Origin: Chthoniobacter flavus
GTDB lineage: Bacteria; Verrucomicrobiota; Verrucomicrobiia; Chthoniobacterales; JACTMZ01
Direction: 5' to 3'
Length of the DNA stretch: 64,000 bases
NCBI GenBank assembly: GCA_945878135.1
Contig: CAMDUL010000010.1
Location: 1-64,000 of the forward strand
A model generated the notes under the pieces. It was not told the origin of the DNA. It did not search any database and was given only the letters and a program-made list of their open reading frames with translations. Every line of letters starts with the position of its first letter. Within the stretch, counting starts at the first letter, position 1. A program made the translations under genes and the position numbers. This document shows, piece after piece, positions 16,175-24,723 of the stretch.

Positions 16175-16954
16175 TTATTCCAATGGTTCCAACGAGACCC
16201 AATCCACTGTCATGGTCTGCGGTTCGGACCAATCCGCATCCCCGGCCCAGGGCATTTGGCGCAGACCGAAAATGACCCGCGCGGGCCGGTCCGGCACAGC
16301 GTCCTCGATGGTGTGCTGGAGTACGCCGTCGATGAGAAAGCGCACTTCGATGTCGTCCCATTCGATGGTGTAGACGCGGAACCGGTCGTCCTGCAGCGAC
16401 ATCTTGTTTCCTTCGGCATCGCGGGCGGGTTGCTTGACCAGGGTCTCGGGCTCCGGGCGCCTTTGGTCCGCGTCGATCCAGGTGGCGAGGCGCAGATCGG
16501 TCCAACCGCCCTCGGGTCGCGTCCCGTGCCGCGGTGCGCGGCTTTCCGTGTCCGTCGCGGTGATCTCCAGGTCGATCTCATCGATGGTGTCCTGTTCCCG
16601 GTAGGTGAAGATCATGGCGGCGAGTCCGGGAACGGCCGTGTTCTTGGCGCGCATGCTGATGCGGTGTCCGGCACCGACCGGGCCGAAGGAAAGATTCTGG
16701 AACGGCCAAAAACGCCCGCGGCGCTGGCGACCTCTGAGGAAGTCGCGTTCGGCCGTGAGGTAGGCGTAACCGTCGCCGGGGATGAGTTCGGACCAACCTG
16801 TGACCGGCGACAGCTCGGCGCGGTAATCCCAGACGAAGCCGCGCCGATCCTCCGGTTTTCCCGCGGTATCGAATCCCTCGAAGTATTCCTGGGCGAGAAC
16901 CGGGGACACGAGCAATCCGGAGCCGATCAGAAGCGAGAGGCCCCGGTTAAGCAT
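16175..16954 (-). CDS. Secreted GH16-family glycoside hydrolase/lyase-like protein
   Basis: This protein of about 259 residues has a signal peptide (MLNRGLSLLIGSGLLVSPVLAQ). It carries the GH16 catalytic motif EIDLE (nucleophile and acid/base Glu around the Asp) in DTIDEIDLEIT, with flanking GH16 strands AMIFTYREQ and YTIEWDDIEVRFLIDG. GH16 enzymes cut beta-1,3/1,4-glucans, galactans and carrageenans, or transglycosylate. As the last gene of the exopolysaccharide operon, and overlapping the dehydrogenase gene by 8 nt, it may trim or release the polymer. The start was chosen for the signal peptide. Confidence 0.83.
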   Translation of the reverse strand: MLNRGLSLLIGSGLLVSPVLAQEYFEGFDTAGKPEDRRGFVWDYRAELSPVTGWSELIPGDGYAYLTAERDFLRGRQRRGRFWPFQNLSFGPVGAGHRISMRAKNTAVPGLAAMIFTYREQDTIDEIDLEITATDTESRAPRHGTRPEGGWTDLRLATWIDADQRRPEPETLVKQPARDAEGNKMSLQDDRFRVYTIEWDDIEVRFLIDGVLQHTIEDAVPDRPARVIFGLRQMPWAGDADWSEPQTMTVDWVSLEPLE

Positions 16955-18248
16955 CCACGATCTTCGCGGTGCGATTCCGCGGAACGACATGACAGGTGTC
17001 GACGATCAGGGGCACATGGTCGGCCAGTTCATCGTATTTCACGCCGCGGTGCGGGGTGCAGACCACCGCGGCGTCGAAGGTCTTCAACTCATGGTCGCTC
17101 CACGGGATGGAATGCCGGCCCGACCAGTGATTGCGGCCCGGAGCGATGCGCGGCACGTGCGGGTCATAATACTCGACATCCGCACCCTTGGCCGCAAGCA
17201 GATCCATGATGTCGTAAGAAGGGGACCCGCGGTCGTCGGATACACCCGGCTTGTAGGCCAATCCGAGGACGAGCACGCGGGCCCCGTGCAGGGCGCGTCC
17301 CGCGGAATTCAAGGCCTCGAGAAGATGGTTGACCGCGTAGTAGGGCATCGAACGGTTGATCTGTCCGGCCAATTCGATGAACCGCGTGTCGTAGTGGTAT
17401 TCCTTGGCTTTCCACGTGAGGTAATAAGGGTCAATGGGGATGCAATGCCCGCCCACGCCGGGTCCGGGGTAGAAGGGCATGAAGCCGAAAGGTTTGGTCT
17501 TCGCCGCGTCGATGACCTCCCAGATGTCGATGCCCATGGACGAGTAGATACGCTTCAGTTCGTTGACCAGGGCGATGTTGATGAAGCGGAAGATGTTTTC
17601 GGTCAGTTTGACCGCTTCGGCCGTGTCGCAGTCCTTGACCGGGACGAGGTGCTTGATCACGCGGCCGTAGAGTTCCTCGCCGCGTTCGAGGCAGGCGGGG
17701 GTGAGTCCGCCGATGACCTTCGGCATGTCACCGAGCACACTCTGGTGGTTGCCCGGATCTTCCCGCTCGGGGGAGAACACCAGCGCGAAATCCACGCCGG
17801 CTCTCAGTCCGGATCCCTTCTCCAGCACGGCGAGCAATTCCTCGCGGGTCGTGCCGGGGTAGGTGCTGGACTCGAGCGAGACGAGCATGCCGCGCCTGAG
17901 ATGCGGGGCCACTTGCGCCCCCGCGTCGAGGATGTGCGAGAGGTCGGGATCGTGGTGGCGTCGCAACGGCGTCGGCACGCAAATGATGACCGCGGCGGCC
18001 TCGGAGAGACGGTCATGGTCGGCGTTGAAGTCGAGATGGCCCGAGGCGAGGCACGCTTTGATCCGTGAGGACGGGAGATGGGCCAGCGGCGAGTGGCCTT
18101 GTTGCAATTCGAGCAGGCGCCCCTCGTCGGCATCGCTGCCGAGCACGCGGCAGCCGGCCTCGGCGAAGCCCAAGGCGAGCGGGATGCCGACGTAGCCGAG
18201 CCCGACAACGGCCACGTCGTAACGGGCATTTTCCGGTTTGCCGATCAT
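16947..18248 (-). CDS. UDP-glucose/UDP-HexNAc 6-dehydrogenase family protein
   Basis: This 433-residue enzyme has the NAD Rossmann motif VVGLGYVGIPLALGFAEAG, the central ESSTYPGTT segment, and the catalytic cysteine in PGVGGHCIPIDPYYL. The EREDPGN and KLTENIFRFINIALVNEL segments match the WbpA/WecC branch that oxidises UDP-N-acetylhexosamines to uronic acids rather than UDP-glucose, but substrate cannot be fixed by eye. It would supply an acidic nucleotide sugar to the adjacent GT2 synthase; the two genes overlap ATGA. Confidence 0.92.
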   Translation of the reverse strand: MIGKPENARYDVAVVGLGYVGIPLALGFAEAGCRVLGSDADEGRLLELQQGHSPLAHLPSSRIKACLASGHLDFNADHDRLSEAAAVIICVPTPLRRHHDPDLSHILDAGAQVAPHLRRGMLVSLESSTYPGTTREELLAVLEKGSGLRAGVDFALVFSPEREDPGNHQSVLGDMPKVIGGLTPACLERGEELYGRVIKHLVPVKDCDTAEAVKLTENIFRFINIALVNELKRIYSSMGIDIWEVIDAAKTKPFGFMPFYPGPGVGGHCIPIDPYYLTWKAKEYHYDTRFIELAGQINRSMPYYAVNHLLEALNSAGRALHGARVLVLGLAYKPGVSDDRGSPSYDIMDLLAAKGADVEYYDPHVPRIAPGRNHWSGRHSIPWSDHELKTFDAAVVCTPHRGVKYDELADHVPLIVDTCHVVPRNRTAKIVDA

Positions 18249-19660
18249 GAGACGGCGGCGGCGGGGGTGAGTCTCTCCATTTTGGCGCCGAGATCCCGAC
18301 GGCGCAGAAACACGTATTGGAAAGTCCCGACGAGGGAGCAGAGGAGGCGGAATTGGTGGAAGCCGAGCTGATCGAGAAAGATCGCGCCGATCATTTTCCA
18401 GAACTCGCCCCATGACGCGGTGCGCCAGCGCGAGGACTCATTGATCAAGACGGCCAGCAAGGTGAGGAAAACACCCGTGATGTAAGCAAGGAAAAGAAGG
18501 ACAAGAACCTGCTTCCCCGTGGCGAGTCCGGCGATCAGGAGGACGATGGCCAGGGTGTAGGCGAGCAATTCCACGAGCGGGGCGAGGGCTTCGAAGAAGA
18601 GAAAGAACGGGAGCCCGAAGATTCCGGTCATCCCGTAGCGCGGGTTGAAGAGCATGCGCCAGTGGCGGAAGATCGACTGGAGGGTGCCGCGTTGCCAGCG
18701 GTTGCGCTGCGAAGCGTATTGACCCCAGCTCTCCGGCACCTCGGTGTAGCACACCGCGTCCGGGGTGAAAGCGAGCGCGTGGTGGCGTCCGTTGCGCCGG
18801 TCGTAGATGTGCCCGTTGAGCCGGATGGCGAATTCCATGTCGTCGGTGATCGATTGCGGCCAGGGTCCGCCCGCGGCCTCGAAGACGCTTTTCTTGACGA
18901 GAAGCAGCGCACCGGAAATGCAGAGCATGCTTCGCAAGCGGCTCAAGCCGGTGCGGGCCCAATGGAAGCTGCGCGCGTATTCGATCTCCTGGTTTAGACC
19001 GAGCATGGTGCGGGGCAAGCCGCGGCGGGTGATGGTGCCGTTTTCCACGGTGAGGCCGTTGGAAGGACGGACCACGCCGGCCGAGGCGGCCAGCCGCGAC
19101 TCGACGAGGAAGGGCCGCGCCATGTGGAGGAGACCGTCGGGCTCGAGGACGCAGTCGGCATCGATCACGCAGAGGAGCGGATAGCGGGCGAGGCCCGATC
19201 CGGCATTGATGGCGTCCGCCCGGCGACCGTTTTCCTTGGCCGCCACCACCAGGTTCGGGAAGGTCTCGCTTTCATAAATGGCGTTCACTTGCTTCGTGCC
19301 GATGCGCTTGCGCGCCTGCTTGTCCACCCGGCGCAAGCCGAAGCGGCGTTGGAGCACGCCGATGGTGTCGTCGGTCGAGCCGTCGTCGACCACGATAACC
19401 TCGTGGGCGGGGTAGTTCAGCTTGAGAGCGTTCTCCACCGTGCCGACGATGATGTCCGCTTCGTTGTGTCCGGGGATAATGACCGACACCGGCATGGACA
19501 GCTCCGATTTGGAAATCCGGTCGAACTCCGCGAAGGTAACCGCGCTCTTGTAGCGTCGCACTTGGGCCGCGCCGAGAAAGACGAGGAGGAAATAGACGAG
19601 GTGCAGGGCGACGAAATAAATGAGGATGCCCCAAAGAAGGATGTGGACGATGTTGATCAT
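18245..19660 (-). CDS. Processive GT2 polysaccharide synthase
   Basis: This 471-residue protein has an N-terminal membrane helix (VHILLWGILIYFVALHLVYF), a cytoplasmic GT-A domain (VSVIIPGHNEAD, VVDDGSTDD, VIDADCV, base TDD in SITDDMEF, and the processivity motif QRNRW), then about four C-terminal membrane helices. The layout matches PgaC/HAS/Alg8-type synthases that polymerise and export a chain across the inner membrane. There is no PilZ domain. Both ends overlap neighbours by ATGA, so it is the centre of the operon. The product sugar is unknown; the neighbouring dehydrogenase suggests uronic acid content. Confidence 0.92.
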   Translation of the reverse strand: MINIVHILLWGILIYFVALHLVYFLLVFLGAAQVRRYKSAVTFAEFDRISKSELSMPVSVIIPGHNEADIIVGTVENALKLNYPAHEVIVVDDGSTDDTIGVLQRRFGLRRVDKQARKRIGTKQVNAIYESETFPNLVVAAKENGRRADAINAGSGLARYPLLCVIDADCVLEPDGLLHMARPFLVESRLAASAGVVRPSNGLTVENGTITRRGLPRTMLGLNQEIEYARSFHWARTGLSRLRSMLCISGALLLVKKSVFEAAGGPWPQSITDDMEFAIRLNGHIYDRRNGRHHALAFTPDAVCYTEVPESWGQYASQRNRWQRGTLQSIFRHWRMLFNPRYGMTGIFGLPFFLFFEALAPLVELLAYTLAIVLLIAGLATGKQVLVLLFLAYITGVFLTLLAVLINESSRWRTASWGEFWKMIGAIFLDQLGFHQFRLLCSLVGTFQYVFLRRRDLGAKMERLTPAAAVS

Positions 19661-20748
19661 AAAGCGGCCTCCCGGGCCGCGAGGGCCCCGTTTTCCTCGA
19701 GAATCTGACGGCTCATCTCGCGCGCGAAGCGGTCCGGGCTGCCGGTCATGGCCACGGTCAAAGCCTCGCGTCCTTCCGTCCCCAGATTCCAGAGCGCCTG
19801 CGCAGCGGAGAATCGCACCCACCAGGAGCTGTCCCGCAGGGCATCGCTCAGCAGACCGGCATGCTTGACGGACCGCATCCGGCCGAGGGACTGCATGACA
19901 ACATTGCGCACTTCCCAGGCAGGATCGCCGGCCAAGCGGGCCACGGCTTCGGCGGTGCCGTGGTCTCCGATCAGTCCGAGGGAACGAACCGCATTGAGGC
20001 GGACGCGGAAGTCAGAGCGTCCGAGCAGCGCGGTGATCGGTTCGACCGCTTCGTCGATGCGCAGGAGACCAAGAACGCGCACGGCCACATCGACCGCGCT
20101 GTCCGAGTAGGTCCCGTCTTCGTTTTCGAGAATCTCGAGCAGCGGGTCGGCGGCGGACGGACCGAAGAGGACAAGGACCTCGGCCACGCGGCGCTGGTTC
20201 ATTTCACCCGGCAAATCGAAAGCGAGCATGATGTTGCGGATGGTGCGGTTTTCCCCGAGTGCGGCGAGCGAGCGGGCGGCGGCGAAGCGGACAGCGAGCA
20301 CGGGGTCTTGCAGTGCGTCGAGGAGGGCCGGCACGGAAACCCCATCGCCGAGGTAGCCGAGTCGGCCGGCCGCTTGCAACCGGCGCTCCCAACGGCGGTT
20401 GTGCAGGGCGGCAGACTCCTTGGTCCGCAAGGGCAGGGAAGTGAAAAGAGTTTCCAATGGCGCGCGCTCGGCCGGCGGGAGGCGGTCCGAGATCTCCATG
20501 AGCAGATTGAGGGCGAGCGCAGGTTGCTCCTGCAGAATGGGCAGGGCCTTGGCCGCGTTGTCGCGTCCGGCCAGAAACGCGTGCACTGCCGGTTCGGCCC
20601 GGCGGCGGAACCGCTGGGTGCGGAGGGTTTCGGCCTGGGCGGCGAGGCGCACCAGCACGATGACGCCAAGGACGACCGCGCTCATGGCGGCGAGCACGAG
20701 AGCGATGTCGAAGGCAGTGCGCAGAAAGTCTGGTCCTAAAATGTCCAT
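19657..20748 (-). CDS. Membrane-anchored HEAT-repeat protein
   Basis: This protein of about 363 residues has one N-terminal membrane helix (FDIALVLAAMSAVVLGVIVLVRLAA), a helical region, then five or six HEAT-like repeats (for example VSVPALLDALQDPVLAVRFAA, VEPITALLGRSDFRVRLNAVRS and LSDALRDSSWWVRFSAAQALWN). The repeats form a solenoid that binds proteins. Lying between the GT2 synthase and the outer-membrane barrel, with overlapping ends, it may be the periplasmic or cytoplasmic scaffold connecting them. This role is inference. The start is set at MDILGPDF, inside the barrel gene's 3' end. Confidence 0.82.
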   Translation of the reverse strand: MDILGPDFLRTAFDIALVLAAMSAVVLGVIVLVRLAAQAETLRTQRFRRRAEPAVHAFLAGRDNAAKALPILQEQPALALNLLMEISDRLPPAERAPLETLFTSLPLRTKESAALHNRRWERRLQAAGRLGYLGDGVSVPALLDALQDPVLAVRFAAARSLAALGENRTIRNIMLAFDLPGEMNQRRVAEVLVLFGPSAADPLLEILENEDGTYSDSAVDVAVRVLGLLRIDEAVEPITALLGRSDFRVRLNAVRSLGLIGDHGTAEAVARLAGDPAWEVRNVVMQSLGRMRSVKHAGLLSDALRDSSWWVRFSAAQALWNLGTEGREALTVAMTGSPDRFAREMSRQILEENGALAAREAAL

Positions 20749-21617
20749 ACGGCTCCTATTGTCGGGGCCCACTGTTGGTAGAGCTCACCGGAGTTGTTTT
20801 CGCGCAGGCGGTAGACGTATTGCAGGCCGGCCACGAGGGCGAAGTCCGGCGTGATGGGCTGCCGGTAGAAGAGCGAGCCGATCCATGCGTTGGAAAGACT
20901 GGTCGCGCCGCTGCCGAACTCCAGATCCGGATCGGTGCCGTAGGCCAGGCCGACGGTCAGGCGTCCGCCGCCCGGCATATTCCAGAAATTCATGCTGCCG
21001 GCGTAGTAATTGTAGTTGTCGTCGTTGAACGCCCAGCCGTGCGCGTAGCGGAAGGTGAAAAATATGTCGTCGTTGAACCACCAGGAGAATCCGGGTTTGA
21101 TCTGCTCGATTGACCCCTCGCCGAGCGGGGCGACGCTGGCGAAGTTCAGCTGCGTGTAGTCGAAGAGGAGAAGCAGGCGCGGGGCGACTTGGTATTCCAG
21201 TCCGCCGGAATAGATCTGGTTGGGCGAAAACTGCGGGTCCGCAGAGAAGGACAGTTTGGTGTGCACTTCGAGGTATTTGACCGGATACCAGGAGGCGATG
21301 GCGCTGTAGAGAATGTCGGTGCCCGAAGGAGGGCGCTGCAGGATGTCGATGCCGGTCCCGATGATGAGGTTGGGGTACGGCTGGTAGAGGACCTCGGTGT
21401 AGATTTGCTGCCAGGCGCTGCGTCCGTCGTTGAATCCGGTGATGGTGTAAAGAGGCACGATGGTCCACCGTCGGAACGGTTTCCCTTCCCGCACTTCGAC
21501 CGCCTGCTCCAAGATCACCTCTTGGTTGAGCAGGGCGGCAGCGTCGTTCATCTGACCGGATGCGGTCGTCAGGACGCCGGAAGCAAGAAGGAGCAGCGCG
21601 GCCGTGGGGGCTCTCAT
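20736..21617 (-). CDS. YaiO-like outer-membrane beta-barrel protein
   Basis: This 293-residue protein has a signal peptide ending TTASGQ and then a run of alternating aromatic/polar strands typical of an outer-membrane barrel (RWTIVPLYTITGFNDGRSAW, IYSGGLEYQVAPRLLLLFDY, FFTFRYAHGWAFNDDNYNYY), ending in a C-terminal aromatic (GAVWTF). YaiO-type barrels are found beside GT2 synthases such as E. coli YaiP. In this operon it is the best candidate for the polymer exit pore; no TPR module is fused to it. It overlaps the epimerase stop (ATGA). Confidence 0.8.
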   Translation of the reverse strand: MRAPTAALLLLASGVLTTASGQMNDAAALLNQEVILEQAVEVREGKPFRRWTIVPLYTITGFNDGRSAWQQIYTEVLYQPYPNLIIGTGIDILQRPPSGTDILYSAIASWYPVKYLEVHTKLSFSADPQFSPNQIYSGGLEYQVAPRLLLLFDYTQLNFASVAPLGEGSIEQIKPGFSWWFNDDIFFTFRYAHGWAFNDDNYNYYAGSMNFWNMPGGGRLTVGLAYGTDPDLEFGSGATSLSNAWIGSLFYRQPITPDFALVAGLQYVYRLRENNSGELYQQWAPTIGAVWTF

Positions 21618-22600
21618 GCGGCCCGCCTTTCCGAAGTCTCGCGGGCGCACCCGAGCAGATCGTCGATTGTTTGCTCGAGGTTCCAGTGCGGACGGAACCC
21701 GGTGAGTGCTTCCAATCTTTCCGTCACCGGATGGCGCTGCGTGATCTGGTCGAATTGCGCGCCGTAAGCTTGGGCAAAAGGTACGAACTCGATTTCCGAG
21801 CGGCTGCCGGTGCGTTCGATGACCATGCGGGCAAGGTCGACGATGCGCGTCTCGCGATCGTTGCCGACATTGACCGGCTGTCCGGCCGCGGCCGCATTGC
21901 CTGCGAGGAGGTCGATGGCTGCGATAGTGTCGCGCACGTCGCAGAAGGAACGGGTCTGCGTCCCGTCACCGAAGACGGTGAGCGGTTCGCCGGCCAAGGC
22001 CTGCTTGATGAAACGCGGCAGGACGAACCCGTAATTGGGCGACTGGCGGGGTCCCACCGCATTGAAAAGACGGGGGATGGTCACCTGCAGACCGTGCTCC
22101 TGGCGGTAGGCCATGGCTTGGATTTCATTGCTCAGCTTGCTCAGGGCGTAGCCGGTCAGTCCGCCTTCCCGCGGCAGGTAGACCAATTCGTCATCTTCCC
22201 GCAGGTCCCGGCTGCGGCTGTGGCTGTAGACCGAGGAGCTCGAGGCAATGACCACCTGCGGGCGGTGCGCACACGTGGCGATTGTTTCGAGCAACCGTTC
22301 GGTTGCGCAGACATTCACTTGCGTCACGCGCACCGGTTCGCGCAGCACGCGAAACATGCCGACCACGGCGGCCAGATGGTAGACGCGGTCCGCGGCCTCC
22401 GCCGCTCCGGCCAATCCCTCCCAGTCCATGAGATCCGCCTCGACGAGACAAAAGCGGGCATTGCTCTCGAAGGCGGCGATGTTGTCCCGGTGGCCCGTGC
22501 TCAGATCATCGATGGCCGTGACATGGTCCCCCCGGTTCAAATGTTTCTCGACGACGTGGGACCCGATGAAGCCGGCGCCGCCGGTGACCAAGATATTCAT
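21614..22600 (-). CDS. NAD-dependent nucleotide-sugar epimerase/dehydratase
   Basis: This extended short-chain dehydrogenase of 328 residues has the NAD motif VTGGAGFIGSH, the Ser segment ASSSSVYSHS and the catalytic GYALSK (YxxxK). The C-terminal half has the family's PRLFNAVGPRQ and FCDVRD motifs. Members act as UDP-glucose/GlcNAc 4-epimerases or UDP-glucuronate decarboxylases; the exact reaction is not resolvable here. It is the first gene of the six-gene minus-strand exopolysaccharide operon. The 219 bp upstream holds no gene and probably carries the operon promoter. Confidence 0.9.
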   Translation of the reverse strand: MNILVTGGAGFIGSHVVEKHLNRGDHVTAIDDLSTGHRDNIAAFESNARFCLVEADLMDWEGLAGAAEAADRVYHLAAVVGMFRVLREPVRVTQVNVCATERLLETIATCAHRPQVVIASSSSVYSHSRSRDLREDDELVYLPREGGLTGYALSKLSNEIQAMAYRQEHGLQVTIPRLFNAVGPRQSPNYGFVLPRFIKQALAGEPLTVFGDGTQTRSFCDVRDTIAAIDLLAGNAAAAGQPVNVGNDRETRIVDLARMVIERTGSRSEIEFVPFAQAYGAQFDQITQRHPVTERLEALTGFRPHWNLEQTIDDLLGCARETSERRAA

Positions 22601-22819
22601 TCGGCGGAGAGAGGTTGTTGTCCCACTCCGCGGAGGTGAGCAGGGCGCGATGTGGTGTGCTTGTCGAGTGGAGTTGTGCTGTGGCGTGTTTCCATATGGC
22701 AAAGCCAATCTAATCTCCCGTCTCCGCCCGCCACTATGGGGTGAGTTGCCCATGCCGTGGCCCGTCGTTTCACCATCGCGAACACAGGGTTGCGGTCCGC
22801 CCTTTGCATCCGCCGACTG

Positions 22820-23494
22820 TCAGCGTTTGGCGGGTGCGCCGGCGCCCGGTGCGCGTGCCGCCTCCGTGTTTTCTTCCGCGATCCGGCGGGTTTGCATGGC
22901 GAGGAGGTAGGAATCGTAGCGGGGGCGGATAAAAACCCACTCCCACCAGCGCTCGAGTGAACTTGCGCGTTCGATCCCGTTGCCCCAGTTGTTGAGTACC
23001 CACCACTCGTTCCCCTCGGGCACAGCCAGCACGGAATGCCGCGTGCGGCCGCCGTCCTGCGGCACATCGGCCAGGGCGACGAATGTCCGGCTCGCGCTGA
23101 ATCCGGATTGCTCGAGGCGGTGCTTTTTGGTCAGCGCATAATCTTCGCAGTCGCCGTAGCGCGCCGGTCTCATCCCGGCCACGAGTGGGTGCCGCACGGG
23201 CGGTTCGGTCACAGGCCGGTCGAACACGCCGTAATTGGCCCTGTCGGACAGATAGCGGATGTCGCGATTGACCGCACTGTTCACCCGGCGTAGGAGTCGC
23301 CACTCCTCCCGGGTCAGGCGGGGGAAGGTTGCCTTGCCCAGGTGGTCGACTTGCGCGGCATTGACCAGTCCCCGGTAGTCTGCAGTCCGTCCTTTCGGTT
23401 GAATGTAAGTGCCCGCCGGCGCGTCGGCCGAAGGAAGGCGGCAAGCAACCAGCGAAGCGACTGCCGCGAGACAGGAAATGGCAAATGCTTTCAT
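22820..23494 (-). CDS. LapG-like transglutaminase-type cysteine peptidase lipoprotein
   Basis: This 224-residue protein begins with a lipoprotein signal ending in the lipobox LVAC, so it is probably anchored to a periplasmic membrane face. The core has the bacterial transglutaminase-like cysteine-protease (BTLCP/LapG) motifs: Cys in YGDCEDYALTKK, His in RHSVLAV, and LNNWG where LapG has an Asp-containing LDN. LapG cleaves large adhesins under c-di-GMP control in other bacteria. Here no LapD or LapA homologue is visible nearby, but it lies upstream of the exopolysaccharide operon on the same strand. The Asn replacing Asp may alter catalysis. Confidence 0.75.
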   Translation of the reverse strand: MKAFAISCLAAVASLVACRLPSADAPAGTYIQPKGRTADYRGLVNAAQVDHLGKATFPRLTREEWRLLRRVNSAVNRDIRYLSDRANYGVFDRPVTEPPVRHPLVAGMRPARYGDCEDYALTKKHRLEQSGFSASRTFVALADVPQDGGRTRHSVLAVPEGNEWWVLNNWGNGIERASSLERWWEWVFIRPRYDSYLLAMQTRRIAEENTEAARAPGAGAPAKR

Positions 23495-23630
23495 TGCCGC
23501 CCAGCGTGCGGCCGGGGCATGGCGCGGACTATGGGGACATGACCGGCAGGTCAACGACCACGGGCACAACACCCCATATTCACATTCTTCGCTGCGTTTA
23601 CATTGGGCATCGAATCAAACACACCAACTC

Positions 23631-24140
23631 ATGAATAAACGCACCATCATACTTCCCGCTCTCGCCTGCGCCGCGGCGGTTGCTTTCCCCGGATTCGTCA
23701 CCGCCCAGGAGCATCCCGCCCCGCCGGCCGCGTCCGGAAATCTTGCCACCGTGGCCTCCGCCAACCCGGACTTCACCACCCTGGTCGCCGCCCTGCGCGC
23801 GGCGGATCTGGTCGCCACGTTGCAAGGCAAGGGACCATTCACCGTTTTCGCACCGAACAACGCCGCCTTTGCCAAATTGCCGCCCGGAGCGCTCGATGAC
23901 CTGATGAAGCCGGAGAACAAAAAGAAGCTGGCCGCAATCCTGAAAAACCACGTGGCTGCCGGAAAAATCATGGCAGCGGAGATCAAAGACACGCGGTTGC
24001 CGATGCTCAATGGCGACCGGGTCGAGATCGCGGTGGAAAACGGCAACGTCGGCTTCGGTGGTGCCAAGGTCCTGCGCACCGACATTTCCGCCTCGAATGG
24101 CGTGATCCACGTGATCGATACCGTGGTCATGCCCGACTGA
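23631..24140 (+). CDS. Secreted FAS1 (fasciclin) domain protein
   Basis: This 169-residue protein has a signal peptide (ALACAAAVAFPGFVTAQ) and a single FAS1 domain: the H1 box GPFTVFAPNNAAFAKLP, then LKNHVAAGKI and the H2-like end SNGVIHVIDTVVMP. FAS1 domains mediate adhesion or protein-protein contacts at the cell surface or in the periplasm. The ATG at 23631 gives the correct signal peptide; a longer reading from 23409 overlaps the divergent peptidase gene. A perfect terminator follows. Confidence 0.93.
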   Translation: MNKRTIILPALACAAAVAFPGFVTAQEHPAPPAASGNLATVASANPDFTTLVAALRAADLVATLQGKGPFTVFAPNNAAFAKLPPGALDDLMKPENKKKLAAILKNHVAAGKIMAAEIKDTRLPMLNGDRVEIAVENGNVGFGGAKVLRTDISASNGVIHVIDTVVMPD

Positions 24141-24196
24141 ATTTGTGCATGGGCGCGCGGTCAACTTGCACTCGCAAGCCAAACCGCGTTTGCACA

Positions 24197-24235
24197 GGGC
24201 CATCCCGCGGTGGGGCGGGATGGCCCAACTTTTTT
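24197..24235 (+). terminator. Rho-independent terminator of the FAS1 gene
   Basis: A perfect 12-bp stem (GGGCCATCCCGC / GCGGGATGGCCC) with a 6-nt loop is followed by AAC and six T. It isolates the FAS1 gene from the next lipoprotein gene. Confidence 0.95.
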
Positions 24236-24336
24236 CCAGGCAGTGGAGGCAAGGTGGCGCTTGTGTTCTCCAGACGACAAAAGACTCCGCACAAGGCCCC
24301 ATGGTCGCGCGCGCGAAGCAGAGGCATGGTGGGGCT

Positions 24337-24630
24337 ATGAAGACCATGATGACGTGGGGGGCGGTCTTGACCGTTCTGCTCGCGGCTTGCGCGACGGTCC
24401 CGATCGACGGCGAAGCGGTGGAATGCGATGCGTGCCGGACGATCTGGATCCGCCTTTTTGAATCGAGCGGCGCGCCGGGCATTTATCGCCTGAATCACGA
24501 GGAGAAGCGCCGGCCGTGTGCGAACTGCGGCAAGCTCGCCATGCGTTACTTCGAGACCGGTGAGCTGCCCGGGCGCTGTCCGCAATGCGGCGGGAATCTT
24601 GCGCCCCGCCCGGTCAATGTAACGCGCTGA
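24337..24630 (+). CDS. Small zinc-ribbon lipoprotein
   Basis: This 97-residue protein has a lipoprotein signal with lipobox LLAAC. The mature part has three cysteine pairs: CDAC, CANC and CPQC. They would form one or two zinc ribbons or rubredoxin-like knuckles. I do not recognise the family. The ATG at 24337 is chosen for the lipoprotein signal; the upstream in-frame stretch overlaps the preceding terminator. Confidence 0.75.
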   Translation: MKTMMTWGAVLTVLLAACATVPIDGEAVECDACRTIWIRLFESSGAPGIYRLNHEEKRRPCANCGKLAMRYFETGELPGRCPQCGGNLAPRPVNVTR

Positions 24631-24723
24631 GGCTACCGGGCCTTGTCCCGTGGGCACTTCACCGCATGGCGGGCTCCGGGCCGTGGCGCGATGCTTTCCC
24701 CGTCAATCAAATCAAAACACATC

